Below, piece by piece: positions 1 to 8,354 of a stretch of 64,000 nt of DNA. A program made the translations under genes and the position numbers. The stretch comes from Thermoanaerobaculia bacterium (GTDB lineage: Bacteria > Acidobacteriota > Thermoanaerobaculia > Multivoradales > JAHEKO01). Positions within the stretch are counted from its first letter, which is position 1. Each line of letters begins with the position of its first letter. The notes below the pieces were generated by a model that saw only the letters and a program-made list of their open reading frames with translations, did not search any database and had not been told where the DNA came from. The stretch lies in NCBI GenBank assembly GCA_947259925.1, contig CAMYOG010000006.1, positions 62,001 to 126,000 on the forward strand. The letters are read 5' to 3'.

Positions 1-822
1 CATCCGCCAGAGGTCGGCGAGCCGCGGGTAGGGCCGGAGCGAGCGGATACCGCGGTCGAACCCCAGCCAGAGCCGACCGCCCGCCGCCGCGATCCGCCTG
101 GCCAGCGCGACGTCGTCGATCACCGCACCCGCGATCTCCGCGTAGCCGCCAGCCGCCGCCAGCGACTCACGCCGCACCAGCACACACCCTCCGGCCGCCG
201 CCGCTACTTCCGAGTCCGTCCGGACTACCTTTCGAAACGGGTAGAGCAGCTGGAAGAAGTAGACGAACGTCGGGATCAGCAGGCGCTCCCAGAACGACCG
301 CGTTCGCAGCCGAGCCATCACCGACACCAGATCGAAGCGGTCGGCCGCCTGCTCCAGAAGCGATCGGACCGAGTCCGGACGGTGCTCGATGTCGGCGTCG
401 CTCAGGAGCAGCCAGGGACAGGCATCGAGCCGGGGATCGTCGTCGAGCGCCCCGATGCCCTCCGACAGCGCCCAGACCTTCCCGGCCCAGCCGGTCGGCG
501 CCGGCCGAGCCGGCACCAGCCGGAAGGAGTCGTCTCTCCCGCTGGCCGCCACCAACTCCCGAGCGACCTCGGCGGTGCCGTCGTCCGACGCATCGTCGAC
601 CAGGACGATCCCCGCGAGCTCCTCCTGGGCCAGAAGCGACGGCAGAGATCGCCTCAGCGCCTGGGCCTCGTTGCGCGCCGGGACCACCGCCACAACCCCG
701 TCGAGCGCTCGCCCCTCGGCGCCGCGCGAGGAGGTCAGACGCAGCTCGTGCGGCCAGGCGCGCGACCGGTCGAAGATCAGAACGACCCAGAACAGACAGA
801 CGACGAGAGCGAAGAGCTCCAT
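1..822 (-). CDS. hpnB: HpnB-like hopanoid-associated glycosyltransferase, family 2 (3' end outside window)
   Basis: The 274 codons visible start at the ATG at 822; the C-terminus, by family length about 100 residues, lies beyond base 1. A membrane-spanning N-terminus (residues 1-17) is followed by a GT2 fold with VPARNE (48-53), LVDDASDDGT (74-83) and the DAD motif in LLSDADIEH (139-147). The later stretches LLIPTFVYFFQLLYPF (181-196), AAAAGGCVLVRR (207-218) and IDDVALA (235-241) are characteristic of HpnB rather than of GT2 enzymes in general. Members accompany hopanoid synthesis and are thought to modify hopanoids at the membrane; the exact acceptor is not established. No squalene-hopene cyclase is visible in this window, but it could lie just outside. 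Confidence 0.85.
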   Translation of the reverse strand, partial: MELFALVVCLFWVVLIFDRSRAWPHELRLTSSRGAEGRALDGVVAVVPARNEAQALRRSLPSLLAQEELAGIVLVDDASDDGTAEVARELVAASGRDDSFRLVPARPAPTGWAGKVWALSEGIGALDDDPRLDACPWLLLSDADIEHRPDSVRSLLEQAADRFDLVSVMARLRTRSFWERLLIPTFVYFFQLLYPFRKVVRTDSEVAAAAGGCVLVRRESLAAAGGYAEIAGAVIDDVALARRIAAAGGRLWLGFDRGIRSLRPYPRLADLWRM

Positions 823-849
823 ACCCGTCACGGCTCCGTCCGCTCTACC

Positions 850-1107
850 ATGATCCGCACCACGACCCACAAGCCATCGATCGACAATATCCGCAAGACC
901 GCTTCCGCGATCGCCTTCGTTACCGCGGTGATGGCCGGGGCGCTCTTTTTCAAGCTGATCAGCATCGCGGATCTGGCGGAGCCTCTCCACGTGATGCTGC
1001 TCCTGGCGACCTCGATCATGTTCGGCACGGTCGGCTTCGGCCTGCTCGCTCTCGGCGCCTACTGCCGCGCCTGGATTCTGCAGACCGTCGACGCCCGAGC
1101 GCGCTAG
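850..1107 (+). CDS. Small two-helix membrane protein, unknown
   Basis: An 85-residue protein with two predicted membrane helices (about 18-40 and 47-70) and short charged ends. Third codon positions are strongly G/C, as in the real genes around it, which supports coding. I do not recognise a family. The start at 850 lies only 27 bases from the divergent hpnB start, which leaves no room for two promoters, so the promoter may lie inside hpnB or the true start may be further in. A longer open frame runs upstream, but it is the shadow of hpnB. Confidence 0.5.
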   Translation: MIRTTTHKPSIDNIRKTASAIAFVTAVMAGALFFKLISIADLAEPLHVMLLLATSIMFGTVGFGLLALGAYCRAWILQTVDARAR

Positions 1108-1197
1108 CCGTCACCGTCCGGAGCCGTTCGGCTCCACCCCACCGGGGCTGGTCGCTCGATCTCCGATCGGGTATCTTGCTGCGCGATTGGAGGCATC

Positions 1198-1965
1198 ATG
1201 GAGACTGCAGGCAAGACGTTCCTGATCACCGGTGGAGCCTCGGGGCTGGGGGAAGCGACCGCGAGGGCGCTCGCCGCGGGCGGCGCCAATCTGGTGCTCG
1301 CCGATCTGAATCGTGAGCGCGGCGAAGCGGTGGCCGCCGACCTCGGCGACTCTGCCCGATTCGCCCCGACCGACGTCACCGACGAGGTGGCGGTCGGCAA
1401 GGCGATCGCGCTCGCCCGAGACGACTTCGGTGCGCTCCACGGCGCGATCAGCTGCGCCGGTATCGGCGATCCGGCCAAGGTGCTCGGCAAGCACGGTCCA
1501 CACCCGCTCGATCTGTTCGAGAAGGTGATCCGGGTCAATCTGATTGGCACCTTCAACGTCCTCCGCCTGGCGGCCGAGGAGATCGCGGTCAACGACCCGA
1601 ACGACCAAGGGGAGCGCGGCGTGATCATCAACACGGCGTCGGTCGCCGCCTACGAGGGTCAGATCGGACAAGCGGCCTACGCCGCCTCCAAGGGAGGCGT
1701 GCTCGGCCTGACGCTGCCGGCGGCCCGTGAGCTCGCGCGCCACGGCATTCGGGTGGTGACCATCGCGCCGGGACTGTTCGACACGCCGTTGATGGCGGGG
1801 CTGCCGGAGGCTGCCCGTGAGTCGCTTGGCCAGCAGGTACCGTTCCCGCCGCGCCTGGGCCGACCGGCCGAGTACGCCGATCTGGTGCTGCACGTCCTCG
1901 CCAACCCGATGCTCAACGGCGAGGTGATCCGGCTCGACGGCGCGATCCGGATGGCGCCGCGGTAA
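1198..1965 (+). CDS. SDR-family 3-hydroxyacyl-CoA dehydrogenase, type 2-like
   Basis: A 255-residue short-chain dehydrogenase/reductase. The nucleotide-binding motif TGGASGLG is at residues 11-18 and the acidic residue D36 (VLADLN) predicts NAD rather than NADP. The catalytic set is S148, Y161 and K165 (YAASK). The insertion around [19 protein letters not shown] and the ending [17 protein letters not shown] match type-2 hydroxyacyl-CoA/17-beta-hydroxysteroid dehydrogenases (HSD10-like). The expected reaction is oxidation of 3-hydroxyacyl-CoA to 3-ketoacyl-CoA in the cytoplasm during fatty-acid or branched-chain amino-acid breakdown. It stands alone, with a palindrome just after its stop. Confidence 0.85.
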   Translation: METAGKTFLITGGASGLGEATARALAAGGANLVLADLNRERGEAVAADLGDSARFAPTDVTDEVAVGKAIALARDDFGALHGAISCAGIGDPAKVLGKHGPHPLDLFEKVIRVNLIGTFNVLRLAAEEIAVNDPNDQGERGVIINTASVAAYEGQIGQAAYAASKGGVLGLTLPAARELARHGIRVVTIAPGLFDTPLMAGLPEAARESLGQQVPFPPRLGRPAEYADLVLHVLANPMLNGEVIRLDGAIRMAPR

Positions 1966-1970
1966 CAGAA

Positions 1971-1990
1971 AAGGGGAGGGCCCTCCCCTT
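1971..1990. terminator. Perfect 20-base palindrome, possible bidirectional terminator
   Basis: AAGGGGAGGG followed directly by CCCTCCCCTT forms a perfect palindrome six bases after the SDR stop codon, between convergent genes. It could serve both strands. There is no T-run after it, so a classic intrinsic terminator is not proved. Confidence 0.45.
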
Positions 1991-2056
1991 GGACCCCTCC
2001 TGTCGGATGCCGTCCTTCTGTCGGGCATCGCGCACCTCTTGCACCCGCTCGCAGCG

Positions 2057-2560
2057 CTATCTCCACTCGAAGTCCGCGTAGACCACTCGAGCTGAGATCG
2101 CAAACTTCTTGAACAGGACACGTGCGGTCTCGTCGGATCGCCAAGCGATGGGTCGAAGAGTCCCCGACTCGTCCTCGAGCTCGAACTCCGCGACCTCGGA
2201 GCCATCCTCCGATGTCAGCTCGTACCGGCTCCCTCCCGCTGCCTCGAGCCGGTCACAGCCAAACGAGGCTTCGAGCACGAAGTCTCTGCCCTCGTTTTCG
2301 TACACCCACATCTTCGAGCGCGCCTCGTATTCGAGGACCTCGGTTTCGAGCTCACCCGCGGAGTAACTCAGCCGCGCCACCTCACGGTTCTTGAGGTCGC
2401 CGTTGACCGTCAGCGTGAACGTGCGTTCGGTCTGAAACGAGCTCTCTAGCAGCCGCTCGTGCGCCCGACTCACGACGGAGCACTCTCCAGGCGTCAGTGC
2501 CGCCACCGCCGAGCAGGGGATCAGTAACGCCGCGGGCACTAGCAAACCGATGCCGTTCAT
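2057..2560 (-). CDS. Secreted hypothetical protein
   Basis: A 167-residue protein from the ATG at 2560, chosen because it begins a clean signal peptide (MNGIGLLVPAALLIPCSAVA); an ATG 15 bases upstream is the alternative. The mature part holds two cysteines (in GECSVV and FGCDRLE) that could form a disulphide once exported, and many alternating polar/hydrophobic stretches that suggest beta structure. I do not recognise a family. It converges on the SDR gene and may share the palindrome at 1971-1990. Confidence 0.6.
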   Translation of the reverse strand: MNGIGLLVPAALLIPCSAVAALTPGECSVVSRAHERLLESSFQTERTFTLTVNGDLKNREVARLSYSAGELETEVLEYEARSKMWVYENEGRDFVLEASFGCDRLEAAGGSRYELTSEDGSEVAEFELEDESGTLRPIAWRSDETARVLFKKFAISARVVYADFEWR

Positions 2561-2745
2561 TCGCAGTCCCTGCATTGCCACACTTCGGGGTCCGGCTCGC
2601 TCCTCGCCGTGGGGAGCCTCCGAGAATAACGAAACGACCCCGTTCCTGTTCGTAAAACTACAGCGATCCAGACGAGAGCGCAGCACGGTCGCCTCGAGCC
2701 CTGCGGTTGGACGTAGGGTCGAGGCGCGCTAGCCCGGGCCTCGTC

Positions 2746-3162
2746 TCAGTCGGAGTTCGAGATCGAGATCTTGAAGCCGTCGGGGTCGACGACGGCGAAG
2801 TCGCGGGCACCCCACGGCTGGTCGGTCAGCGGCTGGGCGAGCTCGCCGCCTCGCGCCACGATGTCGGTAGCGACCAGATCGACGTCCTGCGCGGTCTCGC
2901 AGTAGAGGCGCAGGCCGACTCCCTTCACCCGATCCCGGCCCTGGGCGAAGTCGTCCTGGCTGACCAGGAAGTCGACGCTCCCCGCCTTCATCTCGACGGC
3001 CTTCAGCACCCCATCCACCTGATGCTCGGCGCCGACCGTGAAGCCCAGCACGTCCCGGTACCAGGCGATGCTCTTCTCGAGATCGCTGGCGGTGATCGCT
3101 GGCACCACGCTGCGCAGTCTCAGGGTCTCCGGTTGCTGCCTGTCCTGTAGATCTCTCTCCAT
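2746..3162 (-). CDS. VOC superfamily (glyoxalase/bleomycin-resistance fold) protein
   Basis: A 138-residue protein from the ATG at 3162. It shows the vicinal-oxygen-chelate pattern: RSVVPAITASDLEKSIAWYR at the N-terminus, GFTV, a middle strand VDFLVSQDDF, and the C-terminal signature ARDFAVVDPDGFKISI. Members bind a metal and act on small molecules (lyases, dioxygenases, antibiotic-binding proteins); the sequence does not show which. The frame is open much further upstream (to 3540), but that part is arginine/alanine-rich shadow of the neighbouring VWFA gene, so I exclude it. Confidence 0.75.
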   Translation of the reverse strand: MERDLQDRQQPETLRLRSVVPAITASDLEKSIAWYRDVLGFTVGAEHQVDGVLKAVEMKAGSVDFLVSQDDFAQGRDRVKGVGLRLYCETAQDVDLVATDIVARGGELAQPLTDQPWGARDFAVVDPDGFKISISNSD

Positions 3163-3188
3163 CGCCGCCGACTCTAACAGCGCCGCCT

Positions 3189-4589
3189 CTAGCGCCGCTC
3201 GAAGTAGGTGCCGATCCGCTCCGCTACCGCACCTTCCGCCAGCCCAATCGATTCGGGTGCGTGCCGACCGTCGATCCAGACGAGACGCTGCTCGTCGAGG
3301 CGTTTCTGCAGCGTGCGCACCGCCCGCTTCAGGTCGCCGAAGGAGCGAATGCGCTCCGCCTCCGGCCACTCCTCGAGTCGCGCGCCGCCCGAGTCGTCCT
3401 GCTCGCCGACGAAGTGCCAGACGAACAACGGCACATCCATGGTGCGCAGATAAGTGCGCGCGGCCTTCGTCGACAGCGTGCTCAGGTCCGGTGCGTCGCC
3501 GGCCAGGGCGAGCACGACGGCGCGGCGGCGATTCCCCCATGCCGCCCGCATCCCGGCGACCGCGACCGCGTCGGCAACCCGCTCGCTGGTCGACATCCCA
3601 GGTGCGTAGAGGTCCGAGGTGAGCGCCCAGAAGAGCCCGCCCCGCTTGCTGTCGAGCCGCGGCGAGATGACGAAGGCGCTGTGGGTGACCCGCTCGTGCC
3701 GGACTTCCGTAGAGCGCGGCAGGAGGAGACGCAGCCGCTCGGCCGAGCCCAGGGCGAGGGCCCGCCGGTCGCGCTCGGAGCTACTGGCGACCGCTCCGCT
3801 ACCGACCGGAGCGGAGCCCTCGGTGGCGCTCGAGCCGCCGGAGGCGCCGACCACTCCGGTGCCGATATCGAATCCCCGACCCCCGAGACCCCCGGCCACC
3901 TCCCGGACGCTGTCGGCGCGCACCACGATGATCTCGGCCGGACCCTTCTCGACCGCGACCACCCGCTGCGGCGAGCCGTCCTTGACGAACCAGTCGCCGA
4001 GCTCGGCCGGCTTGCGCGCCTTGCCCTTGGTGAACACCACCGGCACCGCGGTCAGCTCGCTTCCCGCTTCGTCCAGATAGGTGCCGCCGTAGACCACCTG
4101 GGTATGGGCCGAGATACCGCCGGCGAACCGCAGGTCGACCTGAAGGAAGTGGAATTCGTCTCCGCTCGTGCTTGGCAGGGGAAAGCTCTCGAGGCTCGCC
4201 ACCTCGAGCTCTTCGCCGTCCAGGGTGACCGTGGTCTCGATCGGCAGCAACTCGCCGACCGTCTCCCAGGTCACACGCGCCGCCACCGGCCGGCCCTTGG
4301 GGTCGCGCTCGAGAAAGATGATCGCCTCGGCCTCGGGCCGGGGACGGTTGACCTCGCGGCTGGCCCGACCGGTGACCTCGCCCCGCTCGTCGAGCGCCAG
4401 CGCCTCGATCTCGTGGGGAACGAGGTCGGAGCCGAAGTCGACCAGCGCCTGCCAGGGGGGTTGCTCGAGTCGCGCGGCGACCACTCCGTCGAGGTGCAGG
4501 TCGACCGCCGCGACCGACGGATCGACCGCCAGCTCGACCGGATGGGGTCCGACTACCAGTCCGAGAAAGAGCGTCAGGATCTCTATCAT
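3189..4589 (-). CDS. VWFA-related domain protein of acidobacterial type
   Basis: 466 residues with a hydrophobic N-terminus (MIEILTLFLGLVVG) that may be a short signal or anchor. The segment DWFVKDGSPQRVVAVEKGPAEI followed by VVRADSV resembles the VWFA-related proteins expanded in Acidobacteriota, where an F-V-xDG-x-Q strand precedes the metal-site aspartate. Here the usual DxSxS metal site reads RADSVREV, so metal binding is probably lost. A low-complexity Gly/Ser/Ala stretch follows, then the remaining alpha/beta part with LFVWHFVGEQ. It is probably exported; the role is unknown. The stop is 26 bases upstream of the VOC start on the same strand, so the two may be co-transcribed. Confidence 0.65.
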   Translation of the reverse strand: MIEILTLFLGLVVGPHPVELAVDPSVAAVDLHLDGVVAARLEQPPWQALVDFGSDLVPHEIEALALDERGEVTGRASREVNRPRPEAEAIIFLERDPKGRPVAARVTWETVGELLPIETTVTLDGEELEVASLESFPLPSTSGDEFHFLQVDLRFAGGISAHTQVVYGGTYLDEAGSELTAVPVVFTKGKARKPAELGDWFVKDGSPQRVVAVEKGPAEIIVVRADSVREVAGGLGGRGFDIGTGVVGASGGSSATEGSAPVGSGAVASSSERDRRALALGSAERLRLLLPRSTEVRHERVTHSAFVISPRLDSKRGGLFWALTSDLYAPGMSTSERVADAVAVAGMRAAWGNRRRAVVLALAGDAPDLSTLSTKAARTYLRTMDVPLFVWHFVGEQDDSGGARLEEWPEAERIRSFGDLKRAVRTLQKRLDEQRLVWIDGRHAPESIGLAEGAVAERIGTYFERR

Positions 4590-4654
4590 CGCGCCCTCCG
4601 CTACGATGCGGTGGCCTCCGGGTCGCCCGCGACGAGTCTACCAGCGGCCCGACG

Positions 4655-5104
4655 TCAGGCGGGGGACCAGGTCACCGGATCGCCGGTCGAGATCGTACCG
4701 TCGTCCAGGACCTCGCCGTAGGCGCCGGCTCGCCAGTCCGGGGAGAGCGCCTTCCGGAGCCCGGCCTGCGCCTCTTCCATCCGGTGGCACGGTCGGGTCT
4801 CGCCGTTGATCCGGATGCGGCACGGTCCGACCCGCAGCGTGCGGCCCCGCTTGCCGACGAAGTCGATGCCGCTGACGTAGAGGTTCGCGCGACGCAGGCT
4901 CGGATCGACGTCGAGCCCCATCTCGGCCCGCACGTCCGCCCAGCGATCGGCGCTCAGGAGCGTGATCTGACGTTGGCCGCCGACGTTGGCGTTACCCTCG
5001 AGCCCCTTGCCGGCCACCGCCTCCGCGCTCGCCACGATATCCATCGGACCGCGCTTGAAGCGTTTGATCCAGATCGTCTCGACTCGACCCCCGCTTTCAC
5101 TCAT
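4655..5104 (-). CDS. MOSC domain-containing protein
   Basis: A stand-alone 149-residue MOSC protein. Recognisable parts are GKGLEGNAN (32-40), RQITLLSADRW (45-55), RRANLYVSGIDF (71-82) and the conserved cysteine C106 in ETRPCHRME, which in the family holds a persulphide or binds sulphur/molybdenum cofactor. Such proteins are thought to handle sulphur for metal-sulphur clusters or N-hydroxylated compounds. It is cytoplasmic by sequence. The gene is divergent from the alpha/beta hydrolase at 5119 with only 14 bases between start codons, so at least one promoter must lie inside a coding region. Confidence 0.85.
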   Translation of the reverse strand: MSESGGRVETIWIKRFKRGPMDIVASAEAVAGKGLEGNANVGGQRQITLLSADRWADVRAEMGLDVDPSLRRANLYVSGIDFVGKRGRTLRVGPCRIRINGETRPCHRMEEAQAGLRKALSPDWRAGAYGEVLDDGTISTGDPVTWSPA

Positions 5105-5118
5105 ACTCGATCTCCGCC

Positions 5119-5799
5119 ATGGCCAACCGTCGTACCGAGCTTCGCATTCCGGTCAGCGAAAAGATAGGCGAGGTCTCCGCACTGGTCGACCGGCCGGCCG
5201 AGCCCGACGCTCTGCTGGTTCTCGGTCATGGCGCCGGCGCCGGCATGCGGCATCGGTTTCTCGAGGCGCTGGTCGAGCGGCTCGGCGCACGCCGGATCGC
5301 CGTCTTCCGATATCAGTTCCCCTACATGGAGCGGGGACGCAGGCGGCCCGATCGACAGTCGACCCTGCTGTCCACGGTCAGGGCAGCGGTCGCCGCGGCG
5401 GCGGAGCGGACGGGCGGCCTGCCGCTCTTCGCCGGAGGCAAATCGATGGGCGGCCGGATGACCTCGCTGGCCGCCGCCGAGCAACCGCTCGCCGGTGTGC
5501 GCGGCTTGATCTTCTTCGGCTTCCCGCTGCACGCGCCGGGACGCGACACCGGCGAGCGCGCCGATCACCTGGCGGAGGTCTCGGTGCCGATGATGTTCCT
5601 GCAGGGCACCCGCGACCGTCTCGCGCGTCTCGATCTGCTCGAGCCGGTCTGCCACCGGCTCGGCCGCCGCGCCACCCTGCACGTCGTCGAAGGCGGCGAC
5701 CACTCGTTCCACGTCCTCAAGCGGTCGGGTCGCACCGACGAGGATGCGCTCGACGAGCTGGCGGAAGGTGCCGCCGCCTGGATCAGAAGTCCTTCTTGA
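5119..5799 (+). CDS. Alpha/beta hydrolase, TEX30/KANL3-like
   Basis: 226 residues. The nucleophile serine S109 sits in AGGKSMGGRM, the oxyanion-type HGAGAGM motif is at 37-43, the acid is in FLQGTRDRLA, and the histidine is in EGGDHSFHVL. This set matches the small alpha/beta hydrolase family that includes human TEX30 and the hydrolase part of KANL3; substrates are unknown. The C-terminus overlaps the end of the convergent glsB-like gene by 17 bases. Confidence 0.8.
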   Translation: MANRRTELRIPVSEKIGEVSALVDRPAEPDALLVLGHGAGAGMRHRFLEALVERLGARRIAVFRYQFPYMERGRRRPDRQSTLLSTVRAAVAAAAERTGGLPLFAGGKSMGGRMTSLAAAEQPLAGVRGLIFFGFPLHAPGRDTGERADHLAEVSVPMMFLQGTRDRLARLDLLEPVCHRLGRRATLHVVEGGDHSFHVLKRSGRTDEDALDELAEGAAAWIRSPS

Positions 5800-6031
5800 G
5801 GAAGCCGACGAGGCCGAGCAACACCAGCGCACCGGCCAGCGCCTGAACGAGCGGGCCGACCAGCCCGCCGCCGATCGAGATGCCCGCCCAGTCGAACAGA
5901 TAGCGGCCGAGCACGGCGCCGATCACGCCGATGACCACGTTGCCGATCAGGCCGAAGCCGTGCCCCTTCATCATCTGCCCGGCCAGCCAGCCGGCGACCG
6001 CGCCCACGACCAGCATTCCCACGATATCCAT
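5783..6031 (-). CDS. GlsB/YeaQ/YmgE-family (transglycosylase-associated) membrane protein
   Basis: An 82-residue, glycine-rich protein with three predicted membrane helices. The signature GAVAGWLAGQMMKG at the start and GNVVIGVIGAVLGRYLF in the middle are typical of the family, which is often stress-induced and of unknown mechanism despite its old transglycosylase name. A GGGGAG motif lies at a suitable distance before the ATG. It lies 61 bases downstream of the TonB receptor on the same strand. Confidence 0.85.
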   Translation of the reverse strand: MDIVGMLVVGAVAGWLAGQMMKGHGFGLIGNVVIGVIGAVLGRYLFDWAGISIGGGLVGPLVQALAGALVLLGLVGFLKKDF

Positions 6032-6092
6032 CTCGTACTCCCCGGGGGCCCCGCTGCGGGCCGCCCCGACTCTAGCAGCGCCGGTCTTCAGG

Positions 6093-8210
6093 CTACGGCT
6101 GCCAGCGGATCGAGGCTGCGAACGACCGCTCGGGGGCGAGAGGGACGTCGCTGTCGGCCGAGTTGAAGTACTCCTCGTCGAGCAGGTTGCGCCCGCTCAG
6201 GGCCAGCCCGAGTCCCGGGCGGATCTCGTAGGTGACCCCGGCCGATAGCAGGCTCGCCGAAGGGATCGGCTTCTCTCCGCTACCGAAGTCAGCCTTGCTG
6301 AGCCGCGCCTCCAGCCGTCCGTCGCAACTCCACTTGCCCCGCGTCCAGCGGGCGCCCAGGAACAGGCTGTCGGCGGGGATATCCGCCAGCGGCCGGTCCC
6401 GATCGTCGCGCCCTTTCATCGAGTGGCCGCCGAAGTCGAGGGCCCAGCCGCTGTTCAGCTGCAGGAACCCCTCGAGCTCGACCCCTTCGATGGTGCCCGA
6501 GGTCAGGTTGACGAAGGTCAGCTCGCCGTCGGCGATCTCGACGCGCTCGATGTAGTCGTCGATGTCGTTGCGGAAGACGTAGCCGGCCAGGAAGAGTCGA
6601 TCGCCGTACCAGCGGAGCCCGGTATCGAAGTTGAGCGAGCGCTCGGGATCGAGCGCGGGATTGCCGCGCACGAAGCCGCGGCCCGTCGTGCCGGTGAAGT
6701 AGCGCTCGCTCAGGGACGGAAAGCGCAGGCCGGAGCCGACGTTGATCACCCACTCGAGGCTGGTATCGACAGGCACCACCAGACCGGCAAAGCCGGTGAG
6801 CGCTCCGTCATCGGTGCCGGGCACGCTCGCGTTCTGCTGTCGCTGGTAGGCGTACCGACCACCGACCAGGAGCGTCGACCGGCCGACGTTGCGCTCGAAC
6901 GCCCCGAACAGTCCCGCCTCGTCCTCCTCGCCGCCATCGAGCGTCCGCTGGGTCCCAGTCTCGACCAGCTCGCCTTCGATCAGCCGGCGATTGATCTCGC
7001 GGGCGTCGACCGAGCGCCGCCCGAAGTAGTCGACACCGTAGCGGACCACCGTATTGCGCGCCGGCTGCTGACGGCGCTGCCACTTGAACCCGAAATCCAC
7101 CGCATCGTTGAGCACGCTGTCGACCCGCCCGTCGGTGCGCGAGACCTCGGTCTCGAGATCGTTCGGATGAGCGTAGGCGGTCAGGTCCCAGCCGTTCTCG
7201 GAGCTCGCGCTGAACCGGAGCAGGGCGTGGTCCTCCTCCGGGTAGACAGTGGTTCGCTCGGGAAAGTCGACGTTCGATTTGCCGATGTCCCGGCCCGCCG
7301 AGCCGATGGCGAGCAGATCGAAGCTCAGCCGGCCGCGCGTCCAGGTCCGTCCGAGCGTCGCCGAGGTCTGCTGAAAGCCGGTGTTCAGCTCCTCGCCGCC
7401 AGGAGTCTCGGAGTTGTCGGCAGTCCGGTGGGCGAGCCCGACGCTCCAGCCATCGCTTCCCCAGCCGACCATCTGCTGGAGCTCGTCGCCACGCGTGTCG
7501 TACCCCGCCTGCACCAGCCAGTCCTCGTGTACGCGCGGGAAGAGCTGCACCACACCGCCGAGGGCACCCGAGCCGTAGTAGGTCGACGACGGCCCGCGCA
7601 GAACGTCGGCGGTCCCCATCAGGAGTGGATCGATGAACGACGCCGACACCCCGGCCCGGCGCTCGCTGACGATCCGCATGCCCGAGATCAGCGTCATCAC
7701 CCGCTGCCGCGATACGCCGCGTATCGAGTAGGTCTGGAGAATGCCGCCCTGGCCGTTCTCCGCCACGCCCGGCGTGCCGGCCACGAACTCGGTCAGGGTG
7801 TTGGGCGGCACCACCGAACGAGCCGGATCGAGCACGCTGATCGCGACGCTCACCGGCGAGAAGTTCTCCTCGCCCGGGTTCGCCGTCACCGCGATCGCTT
7901 CGTAGATCTGTTGCTTGAGCCCGAGGGTCACGACCACCGGATCGTCGGCGCTCTCCACTCGCAGGGTCGCCGCATCGAAGCGCGCATGCGTGACGATCAG
8001 CTCGATCGGCGGCTCCGTATCGTCCAGCACGAAGCGACCGTTCATGTCCGAAAAGACGGACGTCCCGTCGCCGGTGACCTCTACCCGCGCGTGCTCGACG
8101 GGAGTTCCGGACGGGCCGAGCACCCGCCCCGCGATCGCGCCACGGGCAGCCGTCGCCGAGGCCGAGGCAAGGATCAGGGTGAGCAGACAGATGAGGAGGT
8201 TCGGTCGCAT
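6093..8210 (-). CDS. TonB-dependent outer-membrane receptor with carboxypeptidase-like N-terminal domain
   Basis: 705 residues. A signal peptide (about 1-24) is followed by a carboxypeptidase-regulatory-like beta domain (GAIAGRVLGPSGTPVEHARV onward, about 25-105), the plug domain with the pore-loop stretch TYSIRGVSRQRVMTLISGMR and GPSSTYYGSGALGG, and a 22-strand-type barrel ending in FAASIRWQP. The YVFRNDIDDYIERVE and NPALDPERSLNFDTGLRW segments resemble haem/siderophore/vitamin B12-type receptors, so the cargo is probably a metal complex or similar small molecule; no binding partner lies beside it to decide. It is divergent from the ABC exporter across a 144-base gap that should hold both promoters. 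Confidence 0.85.
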   Translation of the reverse strand: MRPNLLICLLTLILASASATAARGAIAGRVLGPSGTPVEHARVEVTGDGTSVFSDMNGRFVLDDTEPPIELIVTHARFDAATLRVESADDPVVVTLGLKQQIYEAIAVTANPGEENFSPVSVAISVLDPARSVVPPNTLTEFVAGTPGVAENGQGGILQTYSIRGVSRQRVMTLISGMRIVSERRAGVSASFIDPLLMGTADVLRGPSSTYYGSGALGGVVQLFPRVHEDWLVQAGYDTRGDELQQMVGWGSDGWSVGLAHRTADNSETPGGEELNTGFQQTSATLGRTWTRGRLSFDLLAIGSAGRDIGKSNVDFPERTTVYPEEDHALLRFSASSENGWDLTAYAHPNDLETEVSRTDGRVDSVLNDAVDFGFKWQRRQQPARNTVVRYGVDYFGRRSVDAREINRRLIEGELVETGTQRTLDGGEEDEAGLFGAFERNVGRSTLLVGGRYAYQRQQNASVPGTDDGALTGFAGLVVPVDTSLEWVINVGSGLRFPSLSERYFTGTTGRGFVRGNPALDPERSLNFDTGLRWYGDRLFLAGYVFRNDIDDYIERVEIADGELTFVNLTSGTIEGVELEGFLQLNSGWALDFGGHSMKGRDDRDRPLADIPADSLFLGARWTRGKWSCDGRLEARLSKADFGSGEKPIPSASLLSAGVTYEIRPGLGLALSGRNLLDEEYFNSADSDVPLAPERSFAASIRWQP

Positions 8211-8354
8211 GGGCTCAAGAGAGGAGGCGTTCTACCATGCTATTTACGTGCCGGTCCAGGGCCCGTTGCCGCCGCCGCCCGGGCCATGCACGGGCCGACG
8301 ACGAGGGTAGCGTTGTTCACGGCGCGATTCCCACCAGCACGTACAATCGAGCCG

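Noticed and set aside
3261-4721. 486-codon + strand open frame
   Set aside because: Shadow of the VWFA-related gene; no domain, and low-complexity Arg/Ala/Asp composition.
6423-8354. Very long open frame on the + strand through the TonB receptor gene
   Set aside because: It is a high-GC antisense shadow. Only the final part from the ATG at 8355, with Walker motifs, is a real protein; the rest mirrors the receptor.
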